Source of the DNA: Akebia trifoliata
Taxonomy: Eukaryota; Streptophyta; Magnoliopsida; Ranunculales; Lardizabalaceae
Length of the DNA: 64,000 nt
Reading direction: 5' to 3'
Assembly: GCA_017979445.1 (NCBI GenBank)
Contig: CM030715.1
Coordinates: forward strand, 13,479,660 to 13,543,659
A program made the translations under genes and the position numbers. The notes under the pieces were generated by a model, which had not been told where the DNA came from, ran no database searches, and saw only the letters and a program-made list of their open reading frames with translations. Positions within the stretch are counted from its first letter, which is position 1; each line of letters starts with the position of its first letter. This document shows, one piece after another, positions 18,791 through 30,574 of this stretch.

Positions 18791-20599
18791 TTTGTGTTTA
18801 GACAGAAGTAATAATCTAGGCTTGAAAAGATTCTAAAATCTGACGGAGTCAGCTTCATCCATGGTACTCGTTTCTTCTTGTGGCAAAGACTGACTACTTG
18901 GCAATGGTACTCTAGAAAGACGACTCTTTTCACGGACTCAAAGTGGTACAGATGGAGGTTTAGAACATTTGGGACCAATTATTACCTGATTGAAAGTAAA
19001 CCAAAGTTAACCATTGACTCTAAAAGTTTGACTCTTAACCATATGATTAAAATTTTGATATATAATAGCTCAAATTCGGTGGAAAATATCGAATCCAAAT
19101 GCACTATAAGTCTATGGTGACCAAGAAAGTGAGAAAGGTTAGACACGGGTCTACCCCTGATTGGGGTTGAACCTTTGATCAGACAAATTAATTTGATCCT
19201 AAGATTGAATCTTTCTATATAAAGTGGTTTGGATCTTTAAAAGTGAAACCAATTAGTCCAACTGATTTGGTATTGATCAGTTTGATCCATTTTTCAATTG
19301 GGCCAACTAGTTTAAGTGGTTCAAATTAATCGATACATTTCACCGATTGGGTCGGACTGATATTGCGGGTTTTGTTTATTATTCTGGATCGGTCCGCCCA
19401 CTTACTTGTTGGTTGGATTGAATAAAGTAACCCGGGAACACCCGTAGTCAGTTCGGGTCGTGACCTATAGGAAGGCCTCTAGACTCTAAGCTTACGACGT
19501 GCAATGCATTTTATCTGGCCACCCTTGCCCAAATACACTTATATACCTCTCGATACGTGGTGACTTGGTTTGATATACCGTATAGGTGATAATCTAAAAC
19601 CTCAATTCACTTCTCTGAAGCCAAAAACAACCAGTTTGATCTCCAGTTGAGAGGTGGCGCACAATGCTGAGCAAGGACCCACCTAAATACCTCTCGTCTA
19701 GAATAGACGTAGTCTATCCCCCTCGTACAGTAGGGTACAGCGAGGCAAAATCTTGCTTAGGCATCGGTTTTGACCAAGAAGTGCAATTGATATACTTAGA
19801 TTATCTTTTATACCTACGAGTATGAGTCAAGAGTTGTACCTTTCATAAATGGTTTGGCATCCCACGAGGGGACCGACCACGTACTAGTACTACGTTGGCA
19901 ATCGGGACATGTGACTGTGTGGCTTACAATAGGTCAAAGACTCAGGTTGCTCCAGCCTGGGTGCATCAATATATCCCTCAGAATCACCTGATCAGACGGT
20001 ATTGATGCCCCAGTTTGATATACCCTAAGGTATGTGACTGGAGTTGTGGTTTTCATGAATGACGTCGCATCTCCGAAGAGACCGGGCCACGCACTAGTGC
20101 CACGTTGGTTATTTTGGGACATGCAAGCGTGCAAAACAGTAAACATGCTCGTGGTGTGTGCAAAACAGGGTGGGGTGTGCCCAGAGCATTTTTCAAACCA
20201 ATGGGCCCATAGGCCTGATCATATCATTATAACATTAAACTATTAATCCCAATAATACCCAAACCAATCAGATCAATACTAGGATCAAGATAAGCACACA
20301 TATCTCAATTTATGGCATGTTAGATATGCAATCACAATAGGACTAATAATTAGAATCAATCATCGAAAGAAGAACATATGTTTTTTTTTAGTCCAAAATT
20401 TTTTTCTTTTATTAATTCAATCAAAAATCACTTTGATGACCCCAAACACATCGAGATCCTCAAAGAATATTGAGGAGATAATGGTAATTGTTGGGATGGA
20501 GATTTTTCTTTAAAATCAAATAACCCTTTTTTAAAAGAAAAAAAAACTAAAAAAAATAAATTAAAAAATTAAAATCCTAAAAAAAATAAGAAGTGAGTC

Positions 20600-22000
20600 A
20601 TTATTATCATACCAACTTGTACCAATGCCACCCTAATGTAAATCACGTAGTTACTATAATTAAGGTAACATTATAAAAATTGGTGTGCCAATAAAAAGAA
20701 ATTTCTTTGTCCATGGAGAGGGCAACCAATAATTCTCTCATTTTTTATTATCACGTGGTGAGTTCAATGACCATTAGTAAGAAAGAAACGTTACTAAGCT
20801 AGTGAGAAAAGCAAACCACCATTTTTTTTTATATCCAAATGCAACAATGAATCTGTCAAGTAAATTTCTTAAAAAAAATTTATAAAAAATATGTGTTGCT
20901 TCCACATGGGGGAAATCAAAGGCCTTTAGCTAGATCTGAAATCTTGCTAAAGTGGTGAGGATAGCCTCACTCCTTTTGCTTTTGTTCTTCGTTTTTTTTT
21001 TTTGTTGCCAGGCACACAACACACCACTCACATTTGTTTTAGTGTATAGCTGGTAGCACACACAAAACACTCAACTATTTTATCTTTTCTTTATGTTGCT
21101 GCCAGCAACTTCTTTCAAAGACATGTTCGCTTTAAAATCCAACGAATCCCTCAACCTTAACCTCCATACGGTATGTTCAATGGTGATGGAGGTGATTTGT
21201 TATTTTTTCATTATTGGAGTAGAAATCGAAGAGATATTAGCTTATTACAGAGTTTCATCCAACATCATAACGTTTCTCACATGTCCTGTCGGCCAATCCA
21301 CAGCCCTTGCTGCAAAGAATGTGAATGTGTGATTTGGCGCAACATCTATGCTCCCTCTACTCGATGCTTTTGCTGTCGATTCCTATGTGGTTAATATTGG
21401 ACTATCATCTTATCTTCTTTTTTTACTTGCTGGTTCGTCTCTCTCTCTCTCTCTCTCTGCTCATAACTTCAAAGCGCCAAAAAGGATTGAGATTTCGAAA
21501 TCTGTCGAGGCAGAGAATCGCTTCCTTTGGAAAAAGAGGATTGAGAAATCCAAGAGGCAAAACGATTCCTAAGTTATCAAACTTCCACTTCTAATGCAGT
21601 TTGAATCCATAATTCTTTTACTAGAGGCATCCAAAATTACTTTTTTTTCCTTAAAAGAACTGGTTGATTCATATGAATCGGAATCACTACTACTTAGATC
21701 AATTACAGAAATCGGTTTTACAATCTCCGATAGAAGATTGTTGCTAATGACAGGATTCATGGCGTTCAAGTTAGGAATAAGTTTAAGAGAAGATGAACCA
21801 AGAAGAACAAAGAGATAGAGAGAGAGAGCAGGTCCTCTATTGCTGCACTTTACTCACTTGAGAAGAAGATAAAATAAGAAAAAAAAGCAACTTGACTATT
21901 GGCACACCACGTTTTAAGTGCTGTTTTTCTTTGCGATTTTTAAAAGGTGTTGCCCTCTCTAACAGCAGGTTACTTTAAGAATTTTTTCTTTTTAAAAAAA
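20600..22000. other. Possible inserted segment in the leader of element C
   Basis: GGTGTGCCAATA near 20681 and its reverse complement TATTGGCACACC near 21897 lie about 1.2 kb apart. An AGAGGGCAAC motif is found next to each. The interior has a CT run (about 21438-21463) and A/T tracts. It could be a small inserted DNA transposon or a solo fragment, but no target-site duplication was fixed and the ORFs inside (for example 21093-21332 and 21325-21594) are not recognised. Confidence 0.3.
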
Positions 22001-22266
22001 GAAGAAAAAAAAAACACCACCCATTTTTTTTTTTTTTTTAAATTTCACTTCTTATTGCTAGAAGTGCGTCGCTCACACAAAATTAAAAAAAACAAACAGC
22101 ATACCATTCACCCTTTTAGTTAGCAATAGTATAGCACAGGTAATAATAGAAATAAAATAAAAATAATTTTTTTCAAAAAGAGAAAGAGGGTTTGAAAACA
22201 AGAAAGCAAGTCTTTATTTTTTTATATTCTTTTCTTTGATACGCAACATGCATAACAACGCCGATA

Positions 22267-22308
22267 AAATATATATATATATATATATATATTATTATTA
22301 TTATTATT
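22267..22308. repeat. TA/TTA microsatellite
   Basis: About 12 TA repeats followed by ATT repeats within the leader of element C. Confidence 0.9.
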
Positions 22309-22602
22309 TTTAAAAATTGGTCGCTTCCCATCCCAATCACCATCATTCTATCCTCAATTTATGTCAATTTGAATCTTTCATTATTTAGGGTCACCAAAAA
22401 GTGACCTTCAATTGGATTAAAATAAAAAATAAAAATATGATATCCAACATCCAAATGAATGATCCACAATCAAGCCAAAAGAATGATAAAAATCAAAATA
22501 AAGAAAATAAATAACTAAAAATAAAATAAAATAAAATAAAAAAACTAAGTCCTACTGGCAATGCTCCCATACTTGGTGCTTTTCAAGTCTGATCCTCAAT
22601 AG

Positions 22603-22620
22603 TCCCCAGCAGAGTCGCCA
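22603..22620 (-). promoter_or_regulatory. Primer-binding site of element C (tRNA-Arg type)
   Basis: Minus strand TGGCGACTCTGCTGGGGA, one base from the LTR end. It differs by two bases from the site in element O, which matches the 3' end of a plant tRNA-Arg as I recall it. Confidence 0.75.
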
Positions 22621-22621
22621 C

Positions 22622-24347
22622 TGAAAGCGCCCTCGATCCGCGGGGTGCGCGGATCCGCTTTTGACCCTTGAGGTTTGGGAGTCGCCACCTAGTTGTTAAG
22701 GTCTACGAACCAAACTGATTCTAAAGAAGGCAAACTAATCTACGAAAGAAAAAAAAAAAAGGGTCCGGGGATCACGTTACGGGGTTGGAAGGTGTTAGGC
22801 ACCAACCCCGCCTGGCCAAAGCCGGTCTCTACTAATTTCTCAAATAAATTACATTGCTAAAAACCTAGATAATAATAAAAATAAAAAAAGATTATACCTT
22901 TCCGATAGCAAAGACTTTGTTCCCTCAGATCCGACAAAAGTTGCTCCTGTACCGTACTTCTTGCTTCGTTCTGTCTTCGGATTTGATTTCCGATCTCCGA
23001 GGTAAGGTATTTCTTTTTTCCTTGGATCTGAATTCTTCAAGTTTGTTGTGGATTCTGTGATGCTTTTGGAAGGCTTTTAGGTGTTTTTTAGGCTAAAATC
23101 GAAGTATGGGTGTTAGATAAGGAGTTGGGGCTTCAAAACTAGGGTTTATGGGAGACTAGAGGGACTTTTTGACCTACTTCTCTTAGGATTTATGATTTGA
23201 TACGAAAATAGGGTGTGAGCACCTCTATTTATAAATTTTTTTAGGGGTTGATTTGGATAGAGTTAGTATTTAATTAGAGTTGTATTTTAGTTAGACTTGT
23301 TTTAAGTAGAATTGTGTTTTAATTAGAATTATTTTAGGTAGAATTGTTTTTAAGTTAGAACTCTATTAGATTGAATTATTATTTAATTAGAACTCTATTA
23401 TGACTTTTGGTCTTATTTGATTGACTTTTAATGTTTTGACTTTAGTTTTAATTGATTGACTTTTAATATCTTGACTTTAGTCTTGCTTAATTGACTTTAA
23501 TTTTGACTTCAGTTTCACTTGATTGACTTTAATACCTTGACTTCAGTCTTGCTTGATTTAATTTTAATTTTTGGAGAACCCCCCTCTAAAATATCTTTAA
23601 TTCTTTGGACCCCCAAATGGAGGGGTCCTTAAAGAAATATCTCACGAACCCTCAACAATTTTACTTGAAAACTCGATTGATCTATTTCTTCGGTTCAAAA
23701 TTTTAAATTAATTTCATTAATGTTTCACTTTAATTATTTAATATTTTATTTATTAATTTCGAATTTTTTAATTATGAAAATTGTGAAATTACCGTTTTGC
23801 CCCAGAGAGGACTTTTCACGTTTTAAGTCGGTTTTTAATGTTCTAGGATGTTTTAGAATCGATTTTTCATAAGGAATTCAATAGAAATATTAGTTTGTGT
23901 TATTTATGAAATTTTTTGTGTGAAATGATCATGAACTTTATGAGGGGCATTTTCGTAATTTTGTCAAATTCTATTAAAATTGGTGTAATGATTTATTTGG
24001 TTCCGATTTGTTATTTTATGTGTTCGAGAGAGTTTTTCTAAGCGTAACGTAGGCTCTAGGGTTGTTTTGAGGTTAGGGGTATTTTGGTAATTTGGTCAAT
24101 TTTTAGTGATTTTTATCGTGAAGCTTCTTTTTGGTCTGCAAGATGATGATTTCTATATTTCTGGGGTCGTATTTTCCCAGCGTAGCGTGATTTCTACAGT
24201 TTGGTCAGTTCAAGATACCTCATCCAGATTTCTGAAACATTTCTAGTAACAAAATAAAGCAATGGAAATAACATCCATCATTGGGAACCATTGTAATCGG
24301 GTTGACGAGTTGATTAATCAGGCGAGTGCAAAAATGAGGTGTCTACA
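22622..24347 (-). mobile_element. 5' LTR of element C
   Basis: Same ends as the 3' LTR, with the PBS directly inside. TATA box at 23225-23233, donor-like site at 22896-22897, U5 hairpin at 22781-22809. Differs from 12114-13853 by scattered substitutions and short indels. Confidence 0.93.
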
Positions 24348-24352
24348 GTAGG
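24348..24352. repeat. Target-site duplication of element C (right)
   Basis: GTAGG, matching 12109-12113. Removing element C and one copy makes the integrase of element O continuous in frame. Confidence 0.9.
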
Positions 24353-25062
24353 ATGATGATTTGTAGTGTCGGATTTTGAACTTTGAACACAAGGGAATAA
24401 ATTCAGCTTTGAAATGTGACCTGTTATCAGAGATCAGTTCAGAAGGTACCTCATATCGACTGATAATATGTGTTTGGACGAACTTGGCAACTTTGGATGC
24501 AGTGAGAACAGCATATGAAGTAGCTTCCACCCATTTTGTAAAATAATCTTTAGCCACGAGAATGTACTCATGTCCATTCGATGCTTTAGGTGTGATTTTG
24601 CCAATTATGTCGATACCCCAGACAGAAAATGGCCATGACGAAGTCAAACCAACTAACTGAGATGGAGGTACATGTATGAGGTTAGCATGTACTTGACATT
24701 TATGGCAGGTCTTGACCAGGTGATGACAATTTGTTTCCATTGTTGGCCAATAATACCCCTGTCTCATGATTCGTTTGGCTAACATTTTTCCACTCATATG
24801 CGATTCACAGTCTTCGAAATGCAACTCTTCTATTAACCGTTCAGCTTGATTTTCGTCAACACATGACAAATGAATTCCATCATAAGACCTCTTATATAAG
24901 TTTCCTGCGCACAGGATGAACTGGGATGCGAATTTCTGTAGGGTTTGTTGTTCTTTCCTTGATGCTTCAACTGGAAACTTTTGTCTTTCCAATATTTTCT
25001 GGATGTCAGTGAACCATGGCTTTCCGTCAGGGAGTCGAGCAGCGATGTCGACCTGATGGCAT
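24348..25062 (-). pseudogene. Integrase N-terminal half of element O
   Basis: Read from about 25062 down: a KPWF.DI.K...R.KFP start, then the zinc-binding region with His residues in HFEDCESH and CHHLVKTCHKCQ. The catalytic core has WGIDIIG (first Asp) and ELISDNRSHF (second Asp, with Arg where most integrases have Gly). Reading is open to the insertion point of C, just before the YRPQ.NG..E motif that continues at 12113. The frame downstream of 24348 is element C sequence. The gene is broken by insertion. Confidence 0.88.
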
Positions 25063-25510
25063 TATGCAGGTTTATCTTTGATTTCGACTGTGATAGGCCT
25101 TAGTTCCATGCCTGAAGGCAAATGGATCATTGAAGAAAGAGTAGCCAGAGCGTCAGCGAATCTGTTCTCTTCCCTTGAAAGATGTTGGAACAAGATGGCT
25201 TTGAACTTCCTTACTAAATTTAGCAGATACTCATGATAGGGCTTCAGTTTCACATCCTTAGTTTTCCATTCTTCCAACGACTAATGTACAACCAAGGCTG
25301 AATCTCCAAATACTTCAATTTCTGTGATACCCAGATTCAAAGCAGCCTCGAGCCCGGCAATGCATGCTTCGTATTCAGCTGTATTATTAGTATTGGAGAA
25401 AGCTAACTTAATAGCAATCGAAATGTAACATCCTTAGGAGAGAATAAGACTGCCCCTATTCCGTACCCGTTATGATTCGCCGCTCCATCAAAGTATAACC
25501 GCCATACTTT
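25063..25510 (-). pseudogene. Second RNase H (archaeal-type) domain of element O
   Basis: Near 25500-25440 the minus strand reads WRLYFDGAANHNGYGIGAV, an RNase H start with its Asp. It ends near 25130-25190 in HLSREENRFADALATLSSM, the C-terminal RNase H motif with Asp. A frame break and stops lie between. This domain comes after the usual RT-linked RNase H, and such a duplication is the mark of Ogre/Tat elements. Its role is RNA removal from RNA:DNA hybrids. Confidence 0.8.
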
Positions 25511-26110
25511 ATTTCACAATTCTTCATCAAGGTTTAGGATATTTTCATCTAGGAATTGATCAATAGGTCTTGTTCCTTCTGCCACTGGGTGATCCGCCAA
25601 GTATTCTGCTATTGCTCTTCCTTTAACAGACTTCTGCGTGACATACGTAATATCGAATTCTGATAACAACAAAAACCAACGTGCAGTTCTACCTGTCAAT
25701 GCCGATTTCTCGAAGAGATACTTTAGGGGGTCCATCCGAGATAACAGAATGACTGAATGAGAGAGCATGTAATGCCGAAGCCTTTGAGTAGCTCATACTA
25801 GTGCTAGGCAAGTCTTTTCGAGAGATGAATACTTTTGTTCATATTCTAACATCTTCTTGCTGATATAGTAGATGGCCCTCTCTTTGTAATTGTCTTTGTC
25901 GTACTGTGCCAGCATGCATCCCATAGCTTCTTCCGTGACTGACAAGTAAAGGAGGAGAGGTTCACCCGGGGTAGGTGAAAGCTTTTTGGCATTGCTCATT
26001 CCATATTGTCGGCTCGTTTTTCTTAAGAAGCTTGAATATAGGTTCGCACACATTGGTGAGTTGAGCGATAAATCTGCTGACATACTAAATTCTGCCTAAG
26101 AACCCCCGAA
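25511..26110 (-). pseudogene. RT-linked RNase H domain and connection of element O
   Basis: Contains P.EPLLLYLSVTEEAMGCMLAQ followed by A.YYISKKMLEYEQKYSSLEKTCLAL, the usual first RNase H of Ty3/gypsy pol. Then MDPLKYLFEKSALTGRTARW and the ITYVTQKSVKGRAIAEYLADHP connection follow. A stop or frame change falls near 25780. The order RT, RNase H, connection, second RNase H is intact. Confidence 0.82.
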
Positions 26111-27011
26111 TCTATTTTTTAGTCTTAGGAGGTGCCATTTCTTATATAGCTTTGATTTTTCCAGGGTCTACTTCGATCCCCCTTTGACTGACTGCGAATC
26201 CAAGTAATTTTCTAGAAGTCACTCCGAATACGCATTTTTGAGGATTAAGGCGTAACTGATATTTTTAGATCCTTGTAAGAAACTTCTCTAATGCAGCGAC
26301 GTGTCCCGATCGTTCTTTGGATTTCACTATCATGTCATCCACATAGACCTCGACCTCCTTGTGTATTATGTCGTGGAATAAGGTCGTAGCTGCTCTCTGA
26401 TAGGTAGCCCCAGCGTTCTTCAAACCGAAAGGCATGACTTTGTAGCAAAATGTTCCCTATTGCGTGATGAATGATGTCTTTTGCATGTCGCGAGGGTCCA
26501 TCTTTATCTGGTTGTACCCCGAAAACCCATCCATAAAAGAAAGCATGGCGTGCCCTGCTGTATTATCGACCAATACATCTATGTGAGGCAACAGAAAACT
26601 ATCTTTTGGACTGGCCTTATTTAAATCTCTAAAGTTCATGCACATTCTCACTTTCCCATCTTTTTTGGGAACGAGGACTACATTAACAATCCATTCTGGG
26701 TACTCCACTACTTCCAAGAATCCAGCATTGATCTGCTTAGTGACCTCTTCCTTAATCTTCAAAGTTCATTCTGGCTTCATACATCGAAGTTTCTACTTTA
26801 CTGGCCGAGCATCTGGATGCAATGAAATCCGATGTTGGACGATATCTATACTTACACCTGGCATGTCCTCATACGACCTCGCAAATACGTCCTTAAACTT
26901 TCTGAGCAAATCCACTATCCCTTCGTGTTCCTCGGGAGATAAGGTGACTCCAATTTGAATCTCTTGAGGAATATCTTTAGTCCCGAGATTGACTAATTCT
27001 GTTTCTTCCAT
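26111..27011 (-). pseudogene. Reverse transcriptase of element O, several stops
   Basis: The frame from 27011 carries EEHEGIVDLLRKFKDVFA, then the fingers motif VRMCMNFRDLNKASPKD (near 26640), then FMDGFSGYNQI. The catalytic YVDD is at 26334-26345. Stops interrupt it, including PVK-stop-KLRC (usually Gln) and ITQ-stop-GTFCY near 26458 (usually Trp). Both fit C-to-T or G-to-A change. The enzyme would copy element RNA to DNA in virus-like particles, but this copy is dead. Confidence 0.88.
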
Positions 27012-27780
27012 TACAGGTTGAGCTCGACGTTCATCTTCTTGTTCAAGTTGTTTAATTAATTCGATAGGAGTTTCTTCATCAGAAGATTCATCCTTCGAAG
27101 TCAGATTATCAGTTAAATCATTATTGCACTAGGGGTAATCAGAAACTTCTTTTATTTCATTAAAGATAGATGGGGTGACAGGACTTACTACATACGACCC
27201 GACAGACTTATCATGACCAGACTCGACATACAGCAAAGGACTCATTACAAGGTAATTGGAAAGAGACCCGACTGCGGGTTTGATTACAGATTGTGGGTTT
27301 TGAGACACCACTCTTGACTGACAAGATTGACACGTTTCCTTCTTCGAGAAACATCTGAGCAATATTGAGTGAATCCACAGTTATCTGCCAATCATCTGCT
27401 CCTTCGAATTCTTCAGATGCTCTATCTTTTTCTTTGTCAGGCCAACCCATCCCAAAGAAAATCTCAAATCCTGATTGGTGAGTACCTGTGACGTGGTCAA
27501 TAAAGGGTTCTAGAAAACCACAATAAGGGAAATCTTCCCCTACTTTCACAAAGCGCCCATTCAGGGTTTTGCGATAAGGCTTCATGTTGATTAGGTCGAT
27601 GACATGCCCTTGCCTCCTCACATTCGCCTTATCTTTCCTTATCTTCCAATATCGAGCCCAGTCTTCTTTAGTAGGTTCGTACCCCAATCCGAATGTCCCA
27701 ACTACATCTTGAATGGCTGGTGCAGTTTTGATCCCCTGTTGTCTACGACCCAAACTCATGCTTTTGAACATGCTGGCCAC
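27012..27780 (-). pseudogene. Protease-RT linker region of element O
   Basis: Contains a glycine-rich GTFGLGYEPTKEDW segment and a long spacer (GHVIDLINMKPYRKTLNGRFVK...). This is the interval between protease and RT where Ogre elements are known to carry an intron. I did not fix splice sites here. Frame shifts occur near 27300. Confidence 0.6.
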
Positions 27781-28623
27781 GCAACATTGATAGGTACCAA
27801 CTCTTTCGTAGAATCATCCCACTGAACAGCATGAATATTTTCAAATTCAAACCCGCTGAGTTGTATTTCTTTTTCTTTGGGTTGAATTTTAGGCAGTGAC
27901 TTATCCTTGGTTTCTATTTCATTCACAATCCCTATAATTTCGACATCCCCATGAAGTGTGATCACTAAACCGTCCTTGATGAATTTAATCTTCTGATGCA
28001 AAGTAGAAAGTACGGCCTTGATCTGATGCAGCCACGGTCTCCCTAGTAATAGGTTGAAGGATGATTGAATATCCAAGACTTGAAATTCCACAGGGAAGTT
28101 TGCTATACTTGTGGATATTAGTAGCTGCAAAGTCCCTAGTACATCCCTCTTCGTATTATCGTAAGCTCTGACGCCTTGGTTAGTTGGTTTGAAGTCGTCT
28201 GTCTTGAACCCGAGGCAAGTCTCGGGCTTCAGAGGACAGACATTTAATGCACTTCCATTATCTACCAAGTCTAGAGGGACTCTCATTCCATTGCAATCAA
28301 TTGTAATATGCAATGGCTTTGTGTGGCTCGGCCCTTCTTTTGGGAGATCTGAATCTGAGAAGGATATATATTTTATTTTCAGCATAAGTTACCCCTACTA
28401 TACTGGCTAGTTGATCCGGAGATGTGTCGAGGGAAACTTGGGCTACGCTTAATACTTTGAGAACAGCTTCCCTATGAGCTGTGGAGGCCATGAGCAAACC
28501 CCAAACTGAAATGTTGGCGCCTACCTTTTTTAACTGTTTGATCACGATATCATCCTCTTCAATAGTTTCCTGAATGGGGTCTACTTTTTTCCTTCCTTGC
28601 CAAGACCGCTGGATTGTCAACAC
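27756..28623 (-). pseudogene. Protease domain of element O
   Basis: The frame 27756-28385 includes PLDLVDNGSALNVCPL, an aspartic protease site in the DNGS form, then a flap-like segment and NLLLGRPWLHQIKAVLSTLHQKIKF. The preceding segment (28297-28623) has ISVWGLLMASTAHREAVLKVL. The two frames overlap by about 90 bases, which indicates a frameshift. It would cleave gag-pol. Confidence 0.82.
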
Positions 28624-30288
28624 TGAGTTCCGGTGGCTTAAAGACTCTCCCTCCCCGTGTCATGTGCTTGACTTCATCACAAGATAGTGGAAATGGCTCA
28701 TCTCCTTCGGCCAATAGGTAAGGATCTTCATCTGTTACAGAGAATGGGCTTTTCGAGATCATTTGTGCCAAGAGGTGGCTGGTATATGACGGGCTATCGT
28801 AGCGAGGTAGGGATAAACAGTATGATTCATCTTCAGTTAGATCAAATGGCTCATGGCTTGTGGCATAGACCTCATCATTGAAAGATATTTCAACAAGAGG
28901 ATAACTAGGTGGTTTGGCGTAGACTAGGTGGATGAGAGAGACTGGGTCGAATGGTAGTTGGGTGTTTGAAACCATATTTAATGTTGGCGGAGGTTGATAT
29001 GTAGGTAGTGGATTGGTATTGACATTTGATGGTGTTAGGGTAGGAATGATGACTTTTTTTATCATCAATGAGATTTTGGATGGCATGACGGAGAGATGCA
29101 ACGATCAGTATGATGACCAGGACTTTGATGGAATTCGCAAAAGACGTTAGGGTTATGTGAAGTTGGCAGGGGGTTTGGCAGAGGTCGAGGCTGGAGAGGG
29201 GTGAGGAGCCCTTTTTTTAATAGTTTCTGGAAGGCCGCAGTGAGGGTCATCCCTAGATTTGTGAACTGTCGAGGGGGGGCTCTACCCAATTTGCCTATTA
29301 TTGGTTCGAGCTGGAGGTTGAACTGGGGTAGTGGAAGTGTTGGCTATATAGGCATGATTGATGTTGGTTTGGAATTAGTGAAGGGTTTTTTGGCTTTGTT
29401 GTCAGAAGAGTTGGAAAGAATCCCAGAGGCAAAAGCATCCTCAAGTTGGCTTCCAGCTTGTAACAGGGATTCAAATGTAGGGAGATACTGGGCAACTAAA
29501 TGCTGGGCATACCCCTGCGAGAGGTTTTTCAAGATGATTGCCACTTGTTCCTTTTCTGATGGTCTATCCCACATCTGTACAGCCTTAGCCCTCCAGCGGC
29601 TAATAAAATCGGTAAATGTTTCCCCATTCTTCTGCTTAGTGGATTCCAAATCCCTTCGAGAAGTTTCGATTTCAATGCTGTACTTGTACTGGTACCAGAA
29701 CATCCTGGACATATTTTCCCATGTCCCAATTACGGTTGAATCTTGGGACATCAACCATCGCAACGCTGATCCTGATAGAGTACGCTGGAACAATAATGTC
29801 ATATGTTCGTCACTGAGGCCCATTGTGCGCATGTTGGTGACATATACCTTGAGATGCGTTTTTACACAGCCTACTCCATTGAATTTTTTCATTTCCGGCA
29901 TTACAAACTTTTCTGGTAAACGGATCTTAGGAATTTGATTCAAAGCCTCTATTCCTACTGCGATTTCGTCAATTCCTTTTATATTTTTCACGGCTGTTTC
30001 CAACTGAGTCATTCTGTTGACCAACATTGGATTCTCATTAAAATGCTCCTCATTTCCTTCAAGCTCATAAACCTCATCTAGATTCTTAGCTGTGCTACCT
30101 TCCGGTCCCTTGCCCCTTTGATCATCAGGCTGGTCTCTTGTTGACTCAGAGATCTGTTCTAGTACTTCTACCTTGTTTTTTATATTTTTCATATCCATTG
30201 CAAAGACTGCCAGGATCTTACGAATTTTCGCGAGTTCAGATTCAGAAGCCATTTTTGATGGTTCACTTGGCGCTGATGTTCTTTCCAA
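28559..30288 (-). pseudogene. gag of element O
   Basis: Start at 30288 (MERTSAPSEPSK) is followed by a coiled-coil-like N-terminal stretch. The gag domain follows: RLPEKFVMPEMKKFNGVGC, FQRTLSGSALRWLMSQ, RRDLESTKQKNGETF.DF..RWR.KA. An in-frame TAG at 29344-29346 interrupts it. The frame continues to CEFHQSPGHHTDRC (C-x2-H-x4-H-x4-C, His as second ligand). A frameshift near 29080 leads into the Pro-rich linker ending near 28559. Its relatives are 17415-18790 and 8345-9426. Confidence 0.85.
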
Positions 30289-30574
30289 ACGACCTGACTC
30301 TCGACTCCAACCAGGTGGCGGACGCTTAAGTTTGGGCGCAATAGTCTACTGAAACCCCATCAAAGGTGAATTAAGAATTGATCCCTTTTGATAGCATTTA
30401 CTTTTATTATTATAATTGATGAGTTGTGTTGGTCGAACTTATGTCTGATGAGGTGATTTATTGTTAATTAGGGCCTTATAAAAAAAAACTCTCATTAAAA
30501 ATCGTACCAATGAGACAAATGCGAACAACAAAAGAAATGAGGAGACTCTCCTCTTAAAGTAAAGATGACTCGAT

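Larger units (their letters stand above)
18791..22602 (-). other. 5' leader of element C
   Basis: No convincing ORF. 19430-20260 matches the leader block of elements B and D, including two ten-base palindromes (GTACTAGTAC at 19881-19890 and GCACTAGTGC at 20091-20100). The piece nearest the PBS (about 22300-22600) matches the start of B's leader. Between them, 20350-22300 has no equivalent in B. Confidence 0.75.
12114..24347 (-). mobile_element. Element C: complete non-autonomous Ogre/Tat-like insertion
   Basis: Both LTRs (12114-13853 and 22622-24347) point the same way. The PBS abuts the 5' LTR, the polypurine tract abuts the 3' LTR, and GTAGG flanks both ends (12109-12113 and 24348-24352). 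The body holds a long leader, gag with one internal stop, then only the tail of pol before the 3' UTR. Protease, RT, RNase H and the integrase core are missing. The LTRs are close to identical by eye with small indels, so insertion is fairly recent and younger than element O. Confidence 0.93.

Noticed and set aside
20034..20246. 70-residue ORFs on both strands at 19934-20246
   Set aside because: They fall in the conserved leader block of C. Equivalent leaders in B and D do not keep these frames.
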